Positions 19,095-27,522 of a DNA stretch of 64,000 nt are shown in pieces. The notes under the pieces were generated by a model, which was not told the origin of the DNA, did no database searches, and saw only the letters and a list, made by a program, of their open reading frames with translations. How positions within the stretch are numbered: position 1 is the first letter of the stretch; every line of letters starts with the position of its first letter. The DNA is from Rhodococcus yunnanensis NBRC 103083 (GTDB lineage Bacteria > Actinomycetota > Actinomycetes > Mycobacteriales > Mycobacteriaceae): positions 148,183 to 212,182 of the forward strand of contig NZ_BCXH01000009.1 of assembly GCF_001895005.1 (NCBI RefSeq). Direction: 5' to 3'. The translations under genes and the position numbers were made by a program.

Positions 19095-19799
19095 TTGATC
19101 GATACTTCGACGGACATACGACGCGTTGTGGTCGTGGTGCCGGTGCACAACGAGGAAGACCTGCTCAGAGGCTGTCTCGACGCTCTGGACGTCTCTCGGA
19201 ATCACGTCGGACCGCTCGACGTACGCACGATCGTGGTGCTCGACGCCTGTAGTGACGCCTCCGAGTCCATTGCCGTTCGATGGGCGTCGAGCAGTGAGGG
19301 TCGCTCCGTCGTCACCGTCGACAGGCAAAATGTCGGGGCCGCCCGCGCGGCGGGTTTTCTCGCCACCGTTGCCGTCCCAGGGACGTGGTTCGCCACCACC
19401 GACGCCGACAGCGTCACCCGGCCCGATTGGTTGTCGTCACAAATAGCGCACGCTCGGCGCGGCGCGGCCGCGGTCGCGGGAACAGTGCGAGTCGACCTCG
19501 ATTCGGCCCCGGCCGGCATCGCTGCCGCCTATCGTTCGGGATACCGAAATCAGCCAGGACACCGCCACGTGCACGGTGCGAATCTCGGCATCCACGCCGA
19601 CGCTTACTGGAGTGTCGGAGGCTTCGCCTCGTTGACCACGGGCGAGGACGTCGACCTCGTCCGCAAGCTGGAGAAGGCCGGTGCGCCGATCGTGTACGCA
19701 TGCGACTCTCCGGTCTCGACGTCGAACCGGATGCACGGACGCGCTCCCGACGGTTTCGCCGGCCATCTGCGCTCCCTCGGCACTGTAGTTCCCGGATGA
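19095..19799 (+). CDS. GT2 family glycosyltransferase
   Basis: About 234 residues with a GT-A fold: the nucleotide-sugar strand VVVVVPVHNEEDLLRGC, the metal-binding DxD-type region FATTDADSVTRPDW, and a downstream acceptor region with HGANLGIHADAYWSVGGF and GEDVDLVRKLEKAG. There are no membrane helices, so it should be cytosolic or peripheral. The start is uncertain: TTG at 19095 is the most upstream plausible codon and lacks a good SD. Its stop overlaps the next start as ATGA. It opens a five-gene overlapping module with a flavoprotein, a deacetylase, a methyltransferase and an EAL-DICT protein, which suggests it attaches the sugar that the others modify. Confidence 0.85.
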   Translation: MIDTSTDIRRVVVVVPVHNEEDLLRGCLDALDVSRNHVGPLDVRTIVVLDACSDASESIAVRWASSSEGRSVVTVDRQNVGAARAAGFLATVAVPGTWFATTDADSVTRPDWLSSQIAHARRGAAAVAGTVRVDLDSAPAGIAAAYRSGYRNQPGHRHVHGANLGIHADAYWSVGGFASLTTGEDVDLVRKLEKAGAPIVYACDSPVSTSNRMHGRAPDGFAGHLRSLGTVVPG

Positions 19800-19880
19800 A
19801 CGGTGGTTCCCGGATGAACGGCGGTACCCGAATGGACAGGGGTACTCGGACGGACGGGGGTACTCGGATGGACAGGGGCG
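19791..19880. repeat. Five 18-bp tandem repeats at the start of the flavoprotein gene
   Basis: Five imperfect 18-bp units based on CCCGGATGAACGGTGGTT span the GT2 stop and the first 28 codons of the next gene. Copies 1, 2, 3 and 5 each contain an in-frame ATG and encode a repeated R-M-(N/D)-(G/R)-G-(T/S) unit. Confidence 0.9.
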
Positions 19881-20833
19881 CCGACAGCCCGGTCGTGCGG
19901 CGGCTACGACAGTGGGCCCGCGACGAGGCGTCCGATCTTCCACTGCCCGGCTCGGGTTACACCGACACCCGCTGGCAGATGCTCGCGAGTCTGAGCCGCG
20001 AGGACACGATTCTCGGACGGCTCGCCGAAGCGCACGCCGACGCTCTGGCCGTTCTCGCCGAACTCGGTGGTCCGACGCCCCGCCGTGGCCAGATCTGGGG
20101 TGTGTGGGCTGCCGAACCGCCGACGCCGGTCCTCGAGGCGGCCCAGACGTCGAACGGCTGGACTCTCACCGGCGTCAAGCCGTGGTGTTCGGGTGCGAAC
20201 GTGTGCACCGACGCGTTGGTCACGGCACGCGTCGGAGACCGCTCACGAATGTTCGCCGTCGACGTGACACAGGATCTGTGCGCCCCGATCCCGCACACGT
20301 GGCACGCGGTCGGCATGGCCGAGAGCGATTCCGGCCACGTGCGTTTCGAGGGCGCCAGGGCCCACCCGGTCGGCGAACCAGGTGCCTACATCGATCGTCC
20401 CGGCTTCTGGCACGGTGCCATCGGAGTGGCGTCGTGCTGGTTCGGGAGCGCATGCGCCGTCGCCGATACCTTGCACGCCGCGGCGCGATCCGGTGCCGAT
20501 CCGCACGCCCACGCACATCTCGGTGCCGTCGCAGCGGCGTTGGGTGCAGCGTCGAGTGCGTTGACGACGGCTGCAGCCGAGATCGATTCGGATCCAACCG
20601 ATTCCGACGGTCGCGGCCGAACACGCGCGCGGATCGTCCGAGCGATCGTCGAGAGCGCGGCCACCGAGTGCCTCGACCGTGTCGGACGCGCCCTCGGTGC
20701 GGCGCCGTTGTGCGCGGACCACCAGCACGCACGTCGTGTCGCCGATCTGACGGTATACCTGCGACAGAGCCACGCCGAGAAGGACCTCGCAGCCCTCGGC
20801 GAGGACATAGCCGAGGAGAAGAATCCGTGGTAG
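19796..20833 (+). CDS. Acyl-CoA dehydrogenase-like flavoprotein
   Basis: A 345-residue protein of acyl-CoA dehydrogenase fold, shorter than the typical 380 residues. The region WGVWAAEPPTPVLEA...WTLTGVKPWCSGANVCTDALVTA corresponds to the FAD/substrate-binding beta domain, and the C-terminal half is the helical bundle (ARIVRAIVESAATECLDRVGRALGAAPLC). I cannot identify the catalytic base. The ATG at 19796 overlaps the glycosyltransferase stop; later ATGs at 19814, 19832 and 19868 in the tandem repeat are also usable. The usual fatty-acid context is absent and the gene is coupled to sugar-modifying genes, so oxidation of an unusual substrate is possible. Confidence 0.85.
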   Translation: MNGGSRMNGGTRMDRGTRTDGGTRMDRGADSPVVRRLRQWARDEASDLPLPGSGYTDTRWQMLASLSREDTILGRLAEAHADALAVLAELGGPTPRRGQIWGVWAAEPPTPVLEAAQTSNGWTLTGVKPWCSGANVCTDALVTARVGDRSRMFAVDVTQDLCAPIPHTWHAVGMAESDSGHVRFEGARAHPVGEPGAYIDRPGFWHGAIGVASCWFGSACAVADTLHAAARSGADPHAHAHLGAVAAALGAASSALTTAAAEIDSDPTDSDGRGRTRARIVRAIVESAATECLDRVGRALGAAPLCADHQHARRVADLTVYLRQSHAEKDLAALGEDIAEEKNPW

Positions 20834-21582
20834 ACGACACAACCCCCACATTCGACGCGTCCGAGCTGGGGACTCCTGAATCCACCTGGGCTGCATGGGA
20901 TCACACCTACACCCCACTCGACCTGTCACGCTGTCGTGAATTGATCGTGGTGGCACCGCATCCCGACGACGAGGTTCTCGGCGTAGGCGGCCTGATGTCC
21001 GCCGCGGTCGCCGCAGGCATCGAGGTGACACTCGTCGCCGTGACCGACGGCGGCGGATCGCACGCGGGATCGCCGACCATCTCGGCCGAGCAGTTGATCG
21101 CCGAGCGTCCCGAGGAGTCGCGTCGGGCACTGGCGGTGTTGGGCGTGGAGACGGAACCGGTTCGGCTCGGATTCGACGACGGCGACGTCGAATCCCGAGA
21201 GGCCGATCTCGCGCATGCGCTGACGCAGCTGTTGACGGGCGGACCGGGAACGTGGTGCCTGACCACCTGGCGCGGCGACGGCCACCCGGACCACGAGGCC
21301 ACCGCGAGAGCGTGCCTGACCGCTGCTGCACGTACCGGCATCGCCGTGCTCGAGTATCCGGTGTGGATGTGGCACTGGGCGCATCCGAATCATCCGGACG
21401 TGCCCTGGGGTCGCGCGTTCGGAATCGATCTCGACGCCGATGTGCTCGCGGCGAAGCGAGCCGCGGTGCGTGAGTTCGCAACGCAGATCGCGCCACTGTC
21501 GGATCATCCCGCCGACCGCGCGGTATTGCCGCCGCACGTGGTGGACCGCCTGCTCCGGCCGGTCGAGGTGGTGTTCGCGTGA
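20827..21582 (+). CDS. PIG-L/LmbE family deacetylase
   Basis: A 251-residue zinc-dependent deacetylase. The metal motif PHPDDE is followed by the distal HPDH (WRGDGHPDHEATA). Family members remove the acetyl group from GlcNAc in GPI, mycothiol, bacillithiol or antibiotic pathways. The GTG start at 20827 has GAGGAGAAG upstream and overlaps the flavoprotein stop by 7 bp; its own stop overlaps the methyltransferase start. In this setting a deacetylated amino sugar is the likely product, perhaps made on the glycosyltransferase product. Confidence 0.92.
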   Translation: MVDDTTPTFDASELGTPESTWAAWDHTYTPLDLSRCRELIVVAPHPDDEVLGVGGLMSAAVAAGIEVTLVAVTDGGGSHAGSPTISAEQLIAERPEESRRALAVLGVETEPVRLGFDDGDVESREADLAHALTQLLTGGPGTWCLTTWRGDGHPDHEATARACLTAAARTGIAVLEYPVWMWHWAHPNHPDVPWGRAFGIDLDADVLAAKRAAVREFATQIAPLSDHPADRAVLPPHVVDRLLRPVEVVFA

Positions 21583-22199
21583 GCTTGCACTCCGAGTACT
21601 TCGACGGCGTCTATGCCGAGGGCGACGACCCGTTCGGCTTGAGTACCAGCTGGTACGAGGACAGAAAGTACTCGATCACGATGGCGTCGCTACCGCAGCG
21701 GCGATATCGACGCGCACTCGAACCGGGCTGCTCGATCGGGGTGCTGACCCAGCGGTTGGCCGAGCGCTGCGACTCGCTCGTCTCCACCGACGTCGTCGAT
21801 CCGCCCCTTCGGTTGGCCCGTACCCGCGTCGAGTCCGAGGACGTGCGGTTCGTGAAATGGTCGCTCACCGAGAACTGGAATGTGGTCGATCCGGACGCTG
21901 CGGCGTTCGACCTGGTGGTGCTCAGCGAGGTCGGCTATTACCTCGACGAGCGAGATCTGCGAAGATCGATGGATACCGCGGCGGCGCACCTCGAGCCAGG
22001 GGGGACGCTGCTGGCGGTGCACTGGCGACATCCGGTGGCGGACTATCCGCTGACCGGCGACCAGGTGCACGGGGTGATCGCCGATACCGACGGGCTCTCG
22101 CGGCTCGGCGGTTACGTGGACGAGGATTTGATCCTGGAGGTGTTCACCGCGTCGAACGAGAGACCACAATCGATTGCGCAGAGCGAGGGACTGGCATGA
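21579..22199 (+). CDS. NodS-like SAM-dependent methyltransferase
   Basis: A 206-residue class I methyltransferase. It has the SAM motif ALEPGCSIGVLTQRLAERC, an N-terminal block FDGVYAEGDDPFGLSTSWYEDRKY and the post-motif FDLVVLSEVGYYL, which resemble the NodS family. NodS N-methylates the free amine left by NodB deacetylation in Nod-factor synthesis, which parallels the PIG-L gene just upstream. The GTG start overlaps the deacetylase stop (GTGA) and its stop overlaps the next start (ATGA). Methylation of an amino-sugar nitrogen is my inference. Confidence 0.88.
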   Translation: MSLHSEYFDGVYAEGDDPFGLSTSWYEDRKYSITMASLPQRRYRRALEPGCSIGVLTQRLAERCDSLVSTDVVDPPLRLARTRVESEDVRFVKWSLTENWNVVDPDAAAFDLVVLSEVGYYLDERDLRRSMDTAAAHLEPGGTLLAVHWRHPVADYPLTGDQVHGVIADTDGLSRLGGYVDEDLILEVFTASNERPQSIAQSEGLA

Positions 22200-23470
22200 A
22201 CGGGGACACATCCACGCGGGGATACGACAGGGGTGGATACGACAGGGGTGGTCTCGAGTCACTGCTCGGGCCCAACAGTCTGCGCACCGATTTCGCGCCG
22301 ATCGTGGATCTTCTGACATCCGAGACCATCGGCTACGAGGCCATCGTCCGTGGACCCGAGGCCACCGCGTTCGCCGAACCGGCCGCACTGGCCTCCGCTG
22401 CGCGCGCGATGGACATGACGGTCGACCTCGATCTGTTTCGGTGGGAGGGCGCAGTCAGTGCGGTGGAGAAATCCGATGCACTGCAGGGCGTGCCCCTGTT
22501 CATCGCCATCGAACCGGATTCGCTACCCCACCTTCCCGATCGTGGAACCCTCGGCGCAGGTACCGCGGTGTTGCAACTCGACGAGACCTCGCTGATTCGT
22601 CGCCCCGCGCAGTTGTTGCGCGCGGTCGCCGATGTTCGACGCCTCGGCTGGGCCATCGCCGTGGACCACGTCGGCGTGCGGCCGGAGTCGTTGGCGCTGC
22701 TCCCACTCCTCGAACCCGACGTCGTCAAGCTCGACCGTTCCCTGATCACTCGGACTCCGAGCCGGTTCACTGCCCGTGTGGTCAATGCCGTTGCCGCATA
22801 CACCGAGCGGACCGGAGCGATCGTCATGGCCGAGGGTATCGACACCGAGGAGGCCGTCGGTGTGGCACGTGCGCTCGGCGCGAGCGTCGGGCAGGGCAGG
22901 TATCTCACCGAAATACATCGGCCGTCGCCCGACGCGTCGAAGCGGTTGTCGACGTTGAACTTTCGCACCTCACCCGAGCGCGGAACGCTCCCACGCTCGT
23001 CGCCGTTCCAGTTGGCGTCGGCGGGACGTGACGCCAAGCCGTCGACCAAGCGTCTTCTGGTCGAGGTCAGCAAGGGCCTGGAGTCCATCGCAGGCGAAAG
23101 CTTGCAGACCGCAGTCATTCTCGGGTCGTTCGAGAAGCGTGAACACTTCACGGTGCCGACCGCCAGGCGATGGGAAGTGATGGCGTCGCGGGCAGCCCTG
23201 GTCGGCGCACTCGCCGTCGGTATCGATTCCGAGCCCGCTCCGCGGGTGCGCGGGGCCGATCTTGCGGCCGACGATCCGGTGCGTGAAGAATGGGTCGTCG
23301 TCGTACTGTCACCGCACTTCTCGGCTGTGCTGGCCGCGAAAGATCTCGGTGACACCGGCCCCGATGCGGCGCGCCGATTCTCTTACGTCCTGAGCCACGA
23401 TCCACAACTGACGGTCGACTGTGCGCGCAGCCTGCTGCTGCGGCTACCGGTCGAACGGACCGGGATGTAG
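22196..23470 (+). CDS. Degenerate EAL domain protein with C-terminal DICT sensory domain
   Basis: A 424-residue cytosolic protein. Residues about 20-265 form an EAL domain in which several catalytic signatures are altered: E48-A49-I50 replaces EAL, the Asn of the VNxS-type strand is missing (LFIAIEPDSL), and DDFG reads DHVG. The Lys (VKLDRS), Glu (AEGIDT) and Gln (GQGRYL) positions remain. A DICT domain follows (roughly 285-424), a sensory module found with diguanylate cyclases and two-component proteins. It probably binds or senses rather than degrades c-di-GMP. Its start overlaps the methyltransferase stop, tying it to the biosynthetic genes. The N-terminus contains a 15-bp tandem repeat. 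Confidence 0.85.
   Translation: MNGDTSTRGYDRGGYDRGGLESLLGPNSLRTDFAPIVDLLTSETIGYEAIVRGPEATAFAEPAALASAARAMDMTVDLDLFRWEGAVSAVEKSDALQGVPLFIAIEPDSLPHLPDRGTLGAGTAVLQLDETSLIRRPAQLLRAVADVRRLGWAIAVDHVGVRPESLALLPLLEPDVVKLDRSLITRTPSRFTARVVNAVAAYTERTGAIVMAEGIDTEEAVGVARALGASVGQGRYLTEIHRPSPDASKRLSTLNFRTSPERGTLPRSSPFQLASAGRDAKPSTKRLLVEVSKGLESIAGESLQTAVILGSFEKREHFTVPTARRWEVMASRAALVGALAVGIDSEPAPRVRGADLAADDPVREEWVVVVLSPHFSAVLAAKDLGDTGPDAARRFSYVLSHDPQLTVDCARSLLLRLPVERTGM
22220..22249. repeat. 15-bp tandem duplication at the start of the EAL-DICT gene
   Basis: Two exact copies of GGATACGACAGGGGT in frame, encoding a repeated GYDRG unit within residues 9-19. Confidence 0.85.
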
Positions 23471-23481
23471 CGAGCGCGCCG

Positions 23482-24213
23482 TCACCCCGGCAGATCTTTC
23501 TCGGCGTCCGCGACGACCTGGTTCGCGAGGTCCGCGAGTTTGGTGTTCGTGTCCTGAGACAGCCTGGACAACAGGGCAAATGCTGCTTGCGAGCTCAACT
23601 TGTACCGTTCCATGAGCATGCCCTTGGCCTGCCCGATGACGTCTCGACTCGTGAGAGCCGCGCGAATCTGCTGCTCCTCACGAGCGCTGGAGAACGCGAT
23701 CGCCGCATGGGCCGCGAACAACGCCCCGATCGACTCGGCGTCGGCGTCGAACGCGAGTTTGCGCGACGAATGCAGATTGAGCGCGCCGAAATTGAAGCCT
23801 TCGACGTAGAGCTGGAAGCAGATCATGCTCTGCACACCGAGCCCGGCTGCTGCGACCGCAAATCGCGGCCACCGGTCGTCGATGTCCATGTCGTCGATAC
23901 GGATGGTTCGCTGTTCGATCGCCGACTCCAGGCACGGGCCCTCACCGAGATGCTCTTGAACGGCGTCGCACTTGGCCGCGATGTCCCCCGACAGTGCAGC
24001 ACTGTGTACGAACCTGCCCTGCAACACGGTGGTGATGCTGGCGTACTCGGCGGAGGGAACGTTGAGCACGGACGAGTCGGTGATCGCCTGCAACATGCGA
24101 TCGGGGTCGCCGTGGTCGCGTCGCAGATCACGAGCCACTGCAGCCATCCTGCTGCCGAGGGCGAGCTCCGAACTCGACGGCGACACATCGCGCCCGAGCA
24201 CCTGCTCACTCAT
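23482..24213 (-). CDS. GAF-ANTAR domain transcription antitermination regulator
   Basis: A 243-residue protein with an N-terminal GAF domain (about 35-165, including GDIAAKCDAVQEHLGEGPCLE and SMICFQLYVEGFNFGALNLHS) and a C-terminal ANTAR domain (about 180-235, RDVIGQAKGMLMERYKLSSQAAFALL). ANTAR domains bind paired hairpins in nascent RNA to prevent termination; GAF supplies ligand or redox sensing. GGAGGTGA five bases before the ATG at 24213 fixes the start in preference to 24228. This is a common architecture in actinobacteria and targets cannot be inferred. Confidence 0.92.
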   Translation of the reverse strand: MSEQVLGRDVSPSSSELALGSRMAAVARDLRRDHGDPDRMLQAITDSSVLNVPSAEYASITTVLQGRFVHSAALSGDIAAKCDAVQEHLGEGPCLESAIEQRTIRIDDMDIDDRWPRFAVAAAGLGVQSMICFQLYVEGFNFGALNLHSSRKLAFDADAESIGALFAAHAAIAFSSAREEQQIRAALTSRDVIGQAKGMLMERYKLSSQAAFALLSRLSQDTNTKLADLANQVVADAEKDLPG

Positions 24214-24252
24214 GACAATCACCTCCATCGCAAGCCGTAAGGGTACCTCTGA

Positions 24253-25278
24253 TCAGAGACCGCTCGGAGCGATCAGCCGATGTACGAACCTCATCTTGTC
24301 CATGACGGTCGGCGGAAGCACGAACGGATAGAGGTCCTGGTGACCCATCGAACGGTTGATCTGGTTGAGCGCCCAGGACAGCGGCAGCCACCACTCGATG
24401 ATCTGATCGAAACCGACGTCACCGGGCAGGGGGCTGTCGAGGGTGGACCCGGCGGGCGCCATCCCGAACGCTGCAGCGGTGTCGAGCGTATCGCGAATGT
24501 GCAGGTAGTGAGCGAAGGTCTCGGCCCAGTCCTCGGCCGGATGCATCGTCGCGTACGACGACACGTAGTCGTCCTCCCAGTTCTCGGGTGCACCCTCGTT
24601 GTAATGCCGGTCGAGCGCGGCCTGGTAGTCGGTGTCCGGGTCGCCGAACAACTCCTCGAAGCCAGGGCGGCTCTCACCGGTGCCAACCAGCACCATCTGG
24701 TAGTAATGCCCGATCTCGTGGCGGAAGTGCCCCACCAGCGTGCGGTACGGCTCGGCCATGGACACGCGAAGCTGCTCGCGGTGCACGTCGTCGCCTTCCG
24801 CGAGGTCCAGGGTGATCAGGCCGTCGGCGTGCCCGGTCAGAACCTGCGTGTTGGCGCTCGAGAGCAGGTCGAAGGCAAGTCCGGTCGCCGGATCCTCGTC
24901 GCGGCCGACGATGGCCAGCCCGAGTTCGGTGAGTTCGAGGATGACGCGGCGCTTGTTGGTCTCGGCATCCGCGTACGCGGCCATCGCGTCGAGATCGTCG
25001 TCGGCCGGGCGAGTGCGGGTGAGCCGGCACGAGACGCAGAGTTCGACGTCGTCGGTGGAGTCGACGAGCCAGTTGCACTTGGCCGTGTTGAGGTTGGCGC
25101 ACGTGCGCCAGATCGTGCCGTCGACCTCGGCCTCGGCGACGCCGTTGTCGGCTTTGTCCGGTAGCACCAACAGCGCTCGCGACGGAAGATGGAAGCCCAG
25201 TGCGCTGTGGCAGTGCAGGCACAGCGAATTCTCGAAGGACAACTTCTGTCCGCATTTGCGGCAGATCAAATCACGCAT
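24253..25278 (-). CDS. Zinc-ribbon zinc-binding metallopeptidase (uncharacterised family)
   Basis: A 341-residue protein. An N-terminal zinc ribbon (CRKCG...CLHCH, then CANLNTAKCNW and CVSCRL) precedes a peptidase-like domain with HExxH at H187 (FRHEIGHYYQMVLVG) and a conserved acidic/aromatic region HPAEDWAETFAHYLHI. It fits the family of putative zinc-binding metallopeptidases with an N-terminal zinc ribbon (DUF2248-like). There is no signal peptide, so it is cytosolic. The substrate is unknown. The gene is 39 bp upstream of the GAF-ANTAR gene on the same strand. Confidence 0.88.
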   Translation of the reverse strand: MRDLICRKCGQKLSFENSLCLHCHSALGFHLPSRALLVLPDKADNGVAEAEVDGTIWRTCANLNTAKCNWLVDSTDDVELCVSCRLTRTRPADDDLDAMAAYADAETNKRRVILELTELGLAIVGRDEDPATGLAFDLLSSANTQVLTGHADGLITLDLAEGDDVHREQLRVSMAEPYRTLVGHFRHEIGHYYQMVLVGTGESRPGFEELFGDPDTDYQAALDRHYNEGAPENWEDDYVSSYATMHPAEDWAETFAHYLHIRDTLDTAAAFGMAPAGSTLDSPLPGDVGFDQIIEWWLPLSWALNQINRSMGHQDLYPFVLPPTVMDKMRFVHRLIAPSGL

Positions 25279-25544
25279 GGACGCTCAGACTTTCGTTTTT
25301 TCCGACGACCGACGCGCCGACATGTGAACAGGTCTACCGACCGACCAATATTGTCCGTTGTATATGACGGGACAGCACACCATACGATACCGCGCGGATA
25401 ACAGCACGACGACGATTGCATAACGCCGCAAATGTCGGGGATGGAAGTATTCTGCGGTGTCGCGCGTTGGCCTGAGTGCGCAGTCGACACATGCTGCAGT
25501 CGACACAAAGCTACGAGAATCGATCGAGGGGACCTTTTTCACCG

Positions 25545-25601
25545 ATGAGCACGAACCCGTCCACCACCACCCTCGGAGCCCTCGCCTCATGGCCGAGATG
25601 A
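25545..25601 (+). CDS. Possible 18-codon leader ORF before nhaA
   Basis: ATG at 25545 opens an 18-codon frame ([18 protein letters not shown]) preceded by GAGGGG, and its TGA overlaps an in-frame ATG of nhaA (25598) as ATGA. Translation of the leader could feed ribosomes to nhaA. There is no homology to support it and it could be chance. Confidence 0.3.
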   Translation: MSTNPSTTTLGALASWPR

Positions 25602-27475
25602 CGCCGACGCTGTCCCCGGTCCGCCGATTCGCCCAACGTCTGACTGCGTCGATGGGTCATGCGGCAAGTGCGACCCCCGGCCCACACGGGGCCAAGAACA
25701 GCGAAACACTGGCGGCCGGGTTTCTGCTCGGCGCCACCGTTCTTGCCCTCGTCTGGGCCAACTCGCCTTTCGGCGGCACCTACGACACCTTCTGGCACAC
25801 CGAGATCTCGATCTCGATCGGCAACCACGGCATCGCCCTCGACCTGGCGCACTGGGTCAACGACGGCCTCATGGCCCTGTTCTTCTTCGTCGTCGGCCTC
25901 GAGGTCAAGCGCGAGTTCGCGATGGGCGAGCTGACCGATCGATCACGAGCCAGCATTCCCATCGTCGCCGCGCTCGCAGGCCTGGCGTTACCTGCGCTGC
26001 TGTTTCTGCTGCTCAACCCCTCGGGTGAGGCCGCAACCGCGTGGGGCGTCGTCATCTCCACGGACACCGCGTTCCTGCTCGGTGCGCTCGCCGTCATCGG
26101 GCCGAAGAAGGCGGCACGGCTGCGCATCTTCCTGCTGACCCTGGCCGTCGCCGACGATGTCGGTGCGCTCGCGATCATCGCGTTCTTCTACACCGACACG
26201 CTCGAGATCGTGCCTCTGATACTCGCCTTCGTCGGGTTGGCCGCAATCGCGCTCCTCCGCAGAATGGAGGTCTGGCGCGGAATCGGATATCTCGTCGTCT
26301 CCATCGCCACGTGGGTCGCGTTCTACGAGTCGGGTGTGCACCCGACACTTGCAGGCGTCATGATCGCGTTGATCCTGCCGGTGTATCCGCCGCGTCGAAA
26401 AGAAGTCGAGCGGGCGGCCGATCTCACTCGTGCCTTCAGCCAATCTCCCAATCCGGACTACGCCCGCGCCGCGAGACTCGGCCTGGATCAAGCGGTCTCG
26501 GTCAACGAACGGCTCATGCGCCTCTACCAGCCGTACACGGCCTTCATCATCGTGCCGATATTCGCGCTCGCCAACGCCGGCGTCGTCCTCAGCGGCGACA
26601 CGCTACGAGCCGCGGCGACCTCACCGCTCACGTGGGGAATCGTCGTCGGCCTCGTCCTCGGGAAGCTGATCGGAATCACCGGCGCAGCAGCGATATTCGC
26701 CAAGATCAAACCTGACGCTCTCGCCCCCGGATTGACGTTGTCGCACATAGCCGGTGGCGCCGCGCTGTCGGGAATCGGGTTCACCATCTCGCTGTTCATC
26801 GTCGATCTCGCACTCGACGACCCATTGCTCGCCGACGAGGCGCGGGTGGGCGTGCTCGCGGCATCGGTCATCGCCGCGACGCTCGGCTGGATCCTGTTCC
26901 GGATCGACCGGCGGGTGCATCCACCCCGAACGGACATCTCGCACAAAATACTTCGGCCCGTCGACCCGAAGCGGGATCACATCCGCGGCCCCGTCGACGC
27001 ACCACTGACGTTGGTCGAGTACGGCGACTTCGAATGCCCGTTCTGCAGCAAGGCAACCGGCAGCATCCGCGAAGTGCGCGCACATTTCGGCGACAACGTG
27101 CGCTACGTATTCCGGCACCTACCGCTCGACGACTACCACCCCCATGCCCGCTACGCCGCGCACGCCAGCGAAGCCGCTGCGGCGCAGGGAAAGTTCTGGG
27201 AGTTGGCCGATGTGTTGTTCGACCACAGCGACGCTCTGCAACCGGACGACATCGCCGAGTACGCCGCCGCGCTCGGACTCGACATCGACCGCTTCGAGGA
27301 GGATCTGCGGACCGGCGACTACGTCGTACGCGTCGAGGACGACGAACTCGACGCAAGGTCGAGTGACGTCGAGGGCACCCCGACGTTCTACCTCGGCCGA
27401 GGAGACAAGAACCTGACCCGCCACACCGGCCCGTACGACGCGGCCTCGCTCATTCGGGAACTCGAGGCCTACTGA
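25589..27475 (+). CDS. nhaA: Na+/H+ antiporter NhaA fused to a DsbA-like thioredoxin domain
   Basis: A 628-residue fusion. Residues about 30-420 are NhaA with roughly 11-12 membrane helices and the characteristic segments [22 protein letters not shown] and the DDVGALAII motif, which carries the paired aspartates that bind Na+. A hydrophilic linker leads to a thioredoxin-fold domain (about 465-625) with C483 and C486 in [10 protein letters not shown]. NhaA-thioredoxin fusions are known in actinobacteria; the redox domain may regulate the antiporter or work on exported thiols. ATG at 25589 or 25598 are both possible starts. Confidence 0.93.
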   Translation: MAEMTPTLSPVRRFAQRLTASMGHAASATPGPHGAKNSETLAAGFLLGATVLALVWANSPFGGTYDTFWHTEISISIGNHGIALDLAHWVNDGLMALFFFVVGLEVKREFAMGELTDRSRASIPIVAALAGLALPALLFLLLNPSGEAATAWGVVISTDTAFLLGALAVIGPKKAARLRIFLLTLAVADDVGALAIIAFFYTDTLEIVPLILAFVGLAAIALLRRMEVWRGIGYLVVSIATWVAFYESGVHPTLAGVMIALILPVYPPRRKEVERAADLTRAFSQSPNPDYARAARLGLDQAVSVNERLMRLYQPYTAFIIVPIFALANAGVVLSGDTLRAAATSPLTWGIVVGLVLGKLIGITGAAAIFAKIKPDALAPGLTLSHIAGGAALSGIGFTISLFIVDLALDDPLLADEARVGVLAASVIAATLGWILFRIDRRVHPPRTDISHKILRPVDPKRDHIRGPVDAPLTLVEYGDFECPFCSKATGSIREVRAHFGDNVRYVFRHLPLDDYHPHARYAAHASEAAAAQGKFWELADVLFDHSDALQPDDIAEYAAALGLDIDRFEEDLRTGDYVVRVEDDELDARSSDVEGTPTFYLGRGDKNLTRHTGPYDAASLIRELEAY

Positions 27476-27522
27476 GATACTCGAGGCCTGCTGAGATACT
27501 CGCTCATTCTGGTACTCGTGGC

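Noticed and set aside
19912..20826. Upstream extension of the PIG-L frame
   Set aside because: It runs through the flavoprotein gene as an Arg-rich shadow; the real start is GTG 20827 with a good SD.
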